Below, in pieces: positions 11,592 to 12,227 of a stretch of DNA of 12,227 nt (position 1 is the stretch's first letter; each line of letters begins with the position of its first letter). A program made the position numbers and the translations under genes. Source of the DNA: Desulfobacterales bacterium (GTDB lineage Bacteria > Desulfobacterota > Desulfobacteria > Desulfobacterales > JAFDCJ01); assembly GCA_020345785.1 (NCBI GenBank), contig CP070771.1, positions 6,855,943 to 6,868,169 on the forward strand. The letters run 5' to 3'. The notes beneath the pieces are model-generated. The model had not been told where the DNA came from. It made no database searches and was given only the letters and a program-made list of their open reading frames with translations.

Positions 11592-12227
11592 TTGTCCGAA
11601 GAAGCAACTGAAAACGTATCTTCCGGCAATCAAACGGCCAAAGCATTTACCCTGACATCCGCATTCTGGTTTGCCGCCGCAACCAGCTTCGGAATGATCG
11701 GCGCAGGATATTTAATCGCACCGGACTTTATGGCCAACATCGAATATATCCTCTTCGGTCGAATGCGGCCGATGCATATCAACGCTGTGCTGTTCGGATT
11801 TGTCACACCGGGTTTGTTGGCCGCCGCCTTCTACTATTTCCCGAAGTTGCTGCGAACCGAGCTCTTCAGTCACCGGCTGGGAGTTATCAGTGCTATCTTT
11901 TGGAATATCACCGTGGCAGCCGGTATTATCAGCGTTTCCATGGGATACACCCAGGGTAGGGAATATGCCGAATTGCCGTGGTTCGTGGATATCATGGTCG
12001 TCATCAGCTTTGTTATGGTCGTTGTCAATATTCTGATGACCGTGCGGCGGCGTAAAGAAAAGATATTATTTGTATCCATATGGTACACGACCGCGGCCGT
12101 GGTGCTGACATCCATCACCTATTGCCTGGGTAACGTCATCTGGAAACCGAATACCGGCGCTTTGTTGGGAATTCCGGATGCGATTCTGTTGTGGTTTTAC
12201 GGTCACAATATCTTCGGGCTGCTGCTA
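11592..12227 (+). CDS. ccoN: CcoN, catalytic subunit I of cbb3-type cytochrome c oxidase (5' part)
   Basis: The frame runs open to the window end, giving 212 codons of the heme-copper oxygen reductase subunit I, C family. Membrane segments begin at about residue 20. RMRPMHINAVLFGF carries His62, which corresponds to the low-spin heme b ligand. GYTQGREYAELPW is the cbb3-typical loop after the third helix, and WFYGHN has His205, matching the CuB ligand. The enzyme reduces oxygen to water with electrons from cytochrome c and pumps protons. Start TTG 11592 is chosen because AAGGAG (11578-11583) lies 8 nt upstream and the product aligns with the usual N-terminus. The downstream ccoO/ccoP lie outside the window. 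Its position after the act genes suggests it is the terminal partner of alternative complex III. Confidence 0.92.
   Translation, partial: MSEEATENVSSGNQTAKAFTLTSAFWFAAATSFGMIGAGYLIAPDFMANIEYILFGRMRPMHINAVLFGFVTPGLLAAAFYYFPKLLRTELFSHRLGVISAIFWNITVAAGIISVSMGYTQGREYAELPWFVDIMVVISFVMVVVNILMTVRRRKEKILFVSIWYTTAAVVLTSITYCLGNVIWKPNTGALLGIPDAILLWFYGHNIFGLLL

Noticed and set aside
11592..12227. Nitric oxide reductase NorB instead of CcoN
   Set aside because: The GYTQGREYAELPW loop and the WFYGHN segment match cbb3 subunit I; the neighbouring cytochrome and act genes also fit an oxygen reductase. The later residues that would settle it are beyond the window, so a small doubt remains.

Overview
The window reads as part of a chromosome from an anaerobic or facultatively respiring bacterium, most likely in the Desulfobacterota (former Deltaproteobacteria). 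This rests on the combination of an alternative complex III locus, a multiheme cytochrome, a cbb3-type oxidase, mixed ATG/GTG/TTG starts, moderate GC content and intergenic 7-bp repeat arrays. No 16S rRNA or other taxonomic marker is present, so the placement is an inference.

Layout. (1) 4-918, minus strand: a thioredoxin reductase-like flavoprotein with an intact redox CxxC but without the usual NADPH 2'-phosphate motif. (2) 919-1310: a divergent intergenic region. It holds a strong plus-strand promoter, a perfect 21-bp inverted repeat and a 24-codon reading frame with a good ribosome binding site inside the loop. (3) 1311-3821: an M1 family zinc aminopeptidase of the ERAP/tricorn-factor type. 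(4) 3822-4586: 765 bp without an intact gene. It contains two inverted arrays of a GGTGTCA-type heptamer, a probable minus-strand gene remnant, two good sigma70-type promoters and a strongly structured leader segment between them. (5) 4587-11375: the act genes of alternative complex III (a quinol:electron acceptor oxidoreductase) in the order actB, actC, actD, actF, then a small pentaheme actA-like cytochrome. No actE is visible. A 246-bp hairpin cluster separates actB from actC, whereas actC/actD and actD/actF overlap. (6) 11376-11591: a gap with nested inverted repeats, including GTTATTN heptamers. (7) 11592 to the window end: the N-terminal 212 codons of ccoN, the catalytic subunit of a cbb3-type oxygen reductase.

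How the genes work together (inference from known families). ActC and ActF are membrane subunits that face the quinone pool. ActB carries the iron-sulfur clusters on the periplasmic side, ActD is a small membrane subunit, and the ActA-like cytochrome passes electrons on. The adjacent cbb3 oxidase would be the terminal acceptor, giving a menaquinol-to-oxygen chain that bypasses a bc1 complex. The thioredoxin reductase-like protein and the aminopeptidase are not obviously part of this chain.

The most unusual parts are non-coding: the promoter-driven 21-bp inverted repeat enclosing a tiny reading frame, the structured leader ahead of actB, and two unrelated heptamer families that share one inverted architecture. 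In the coding part, the most unusual features are the reduced, reordered act cluster and its cytochrome ending in a CX3CH site.
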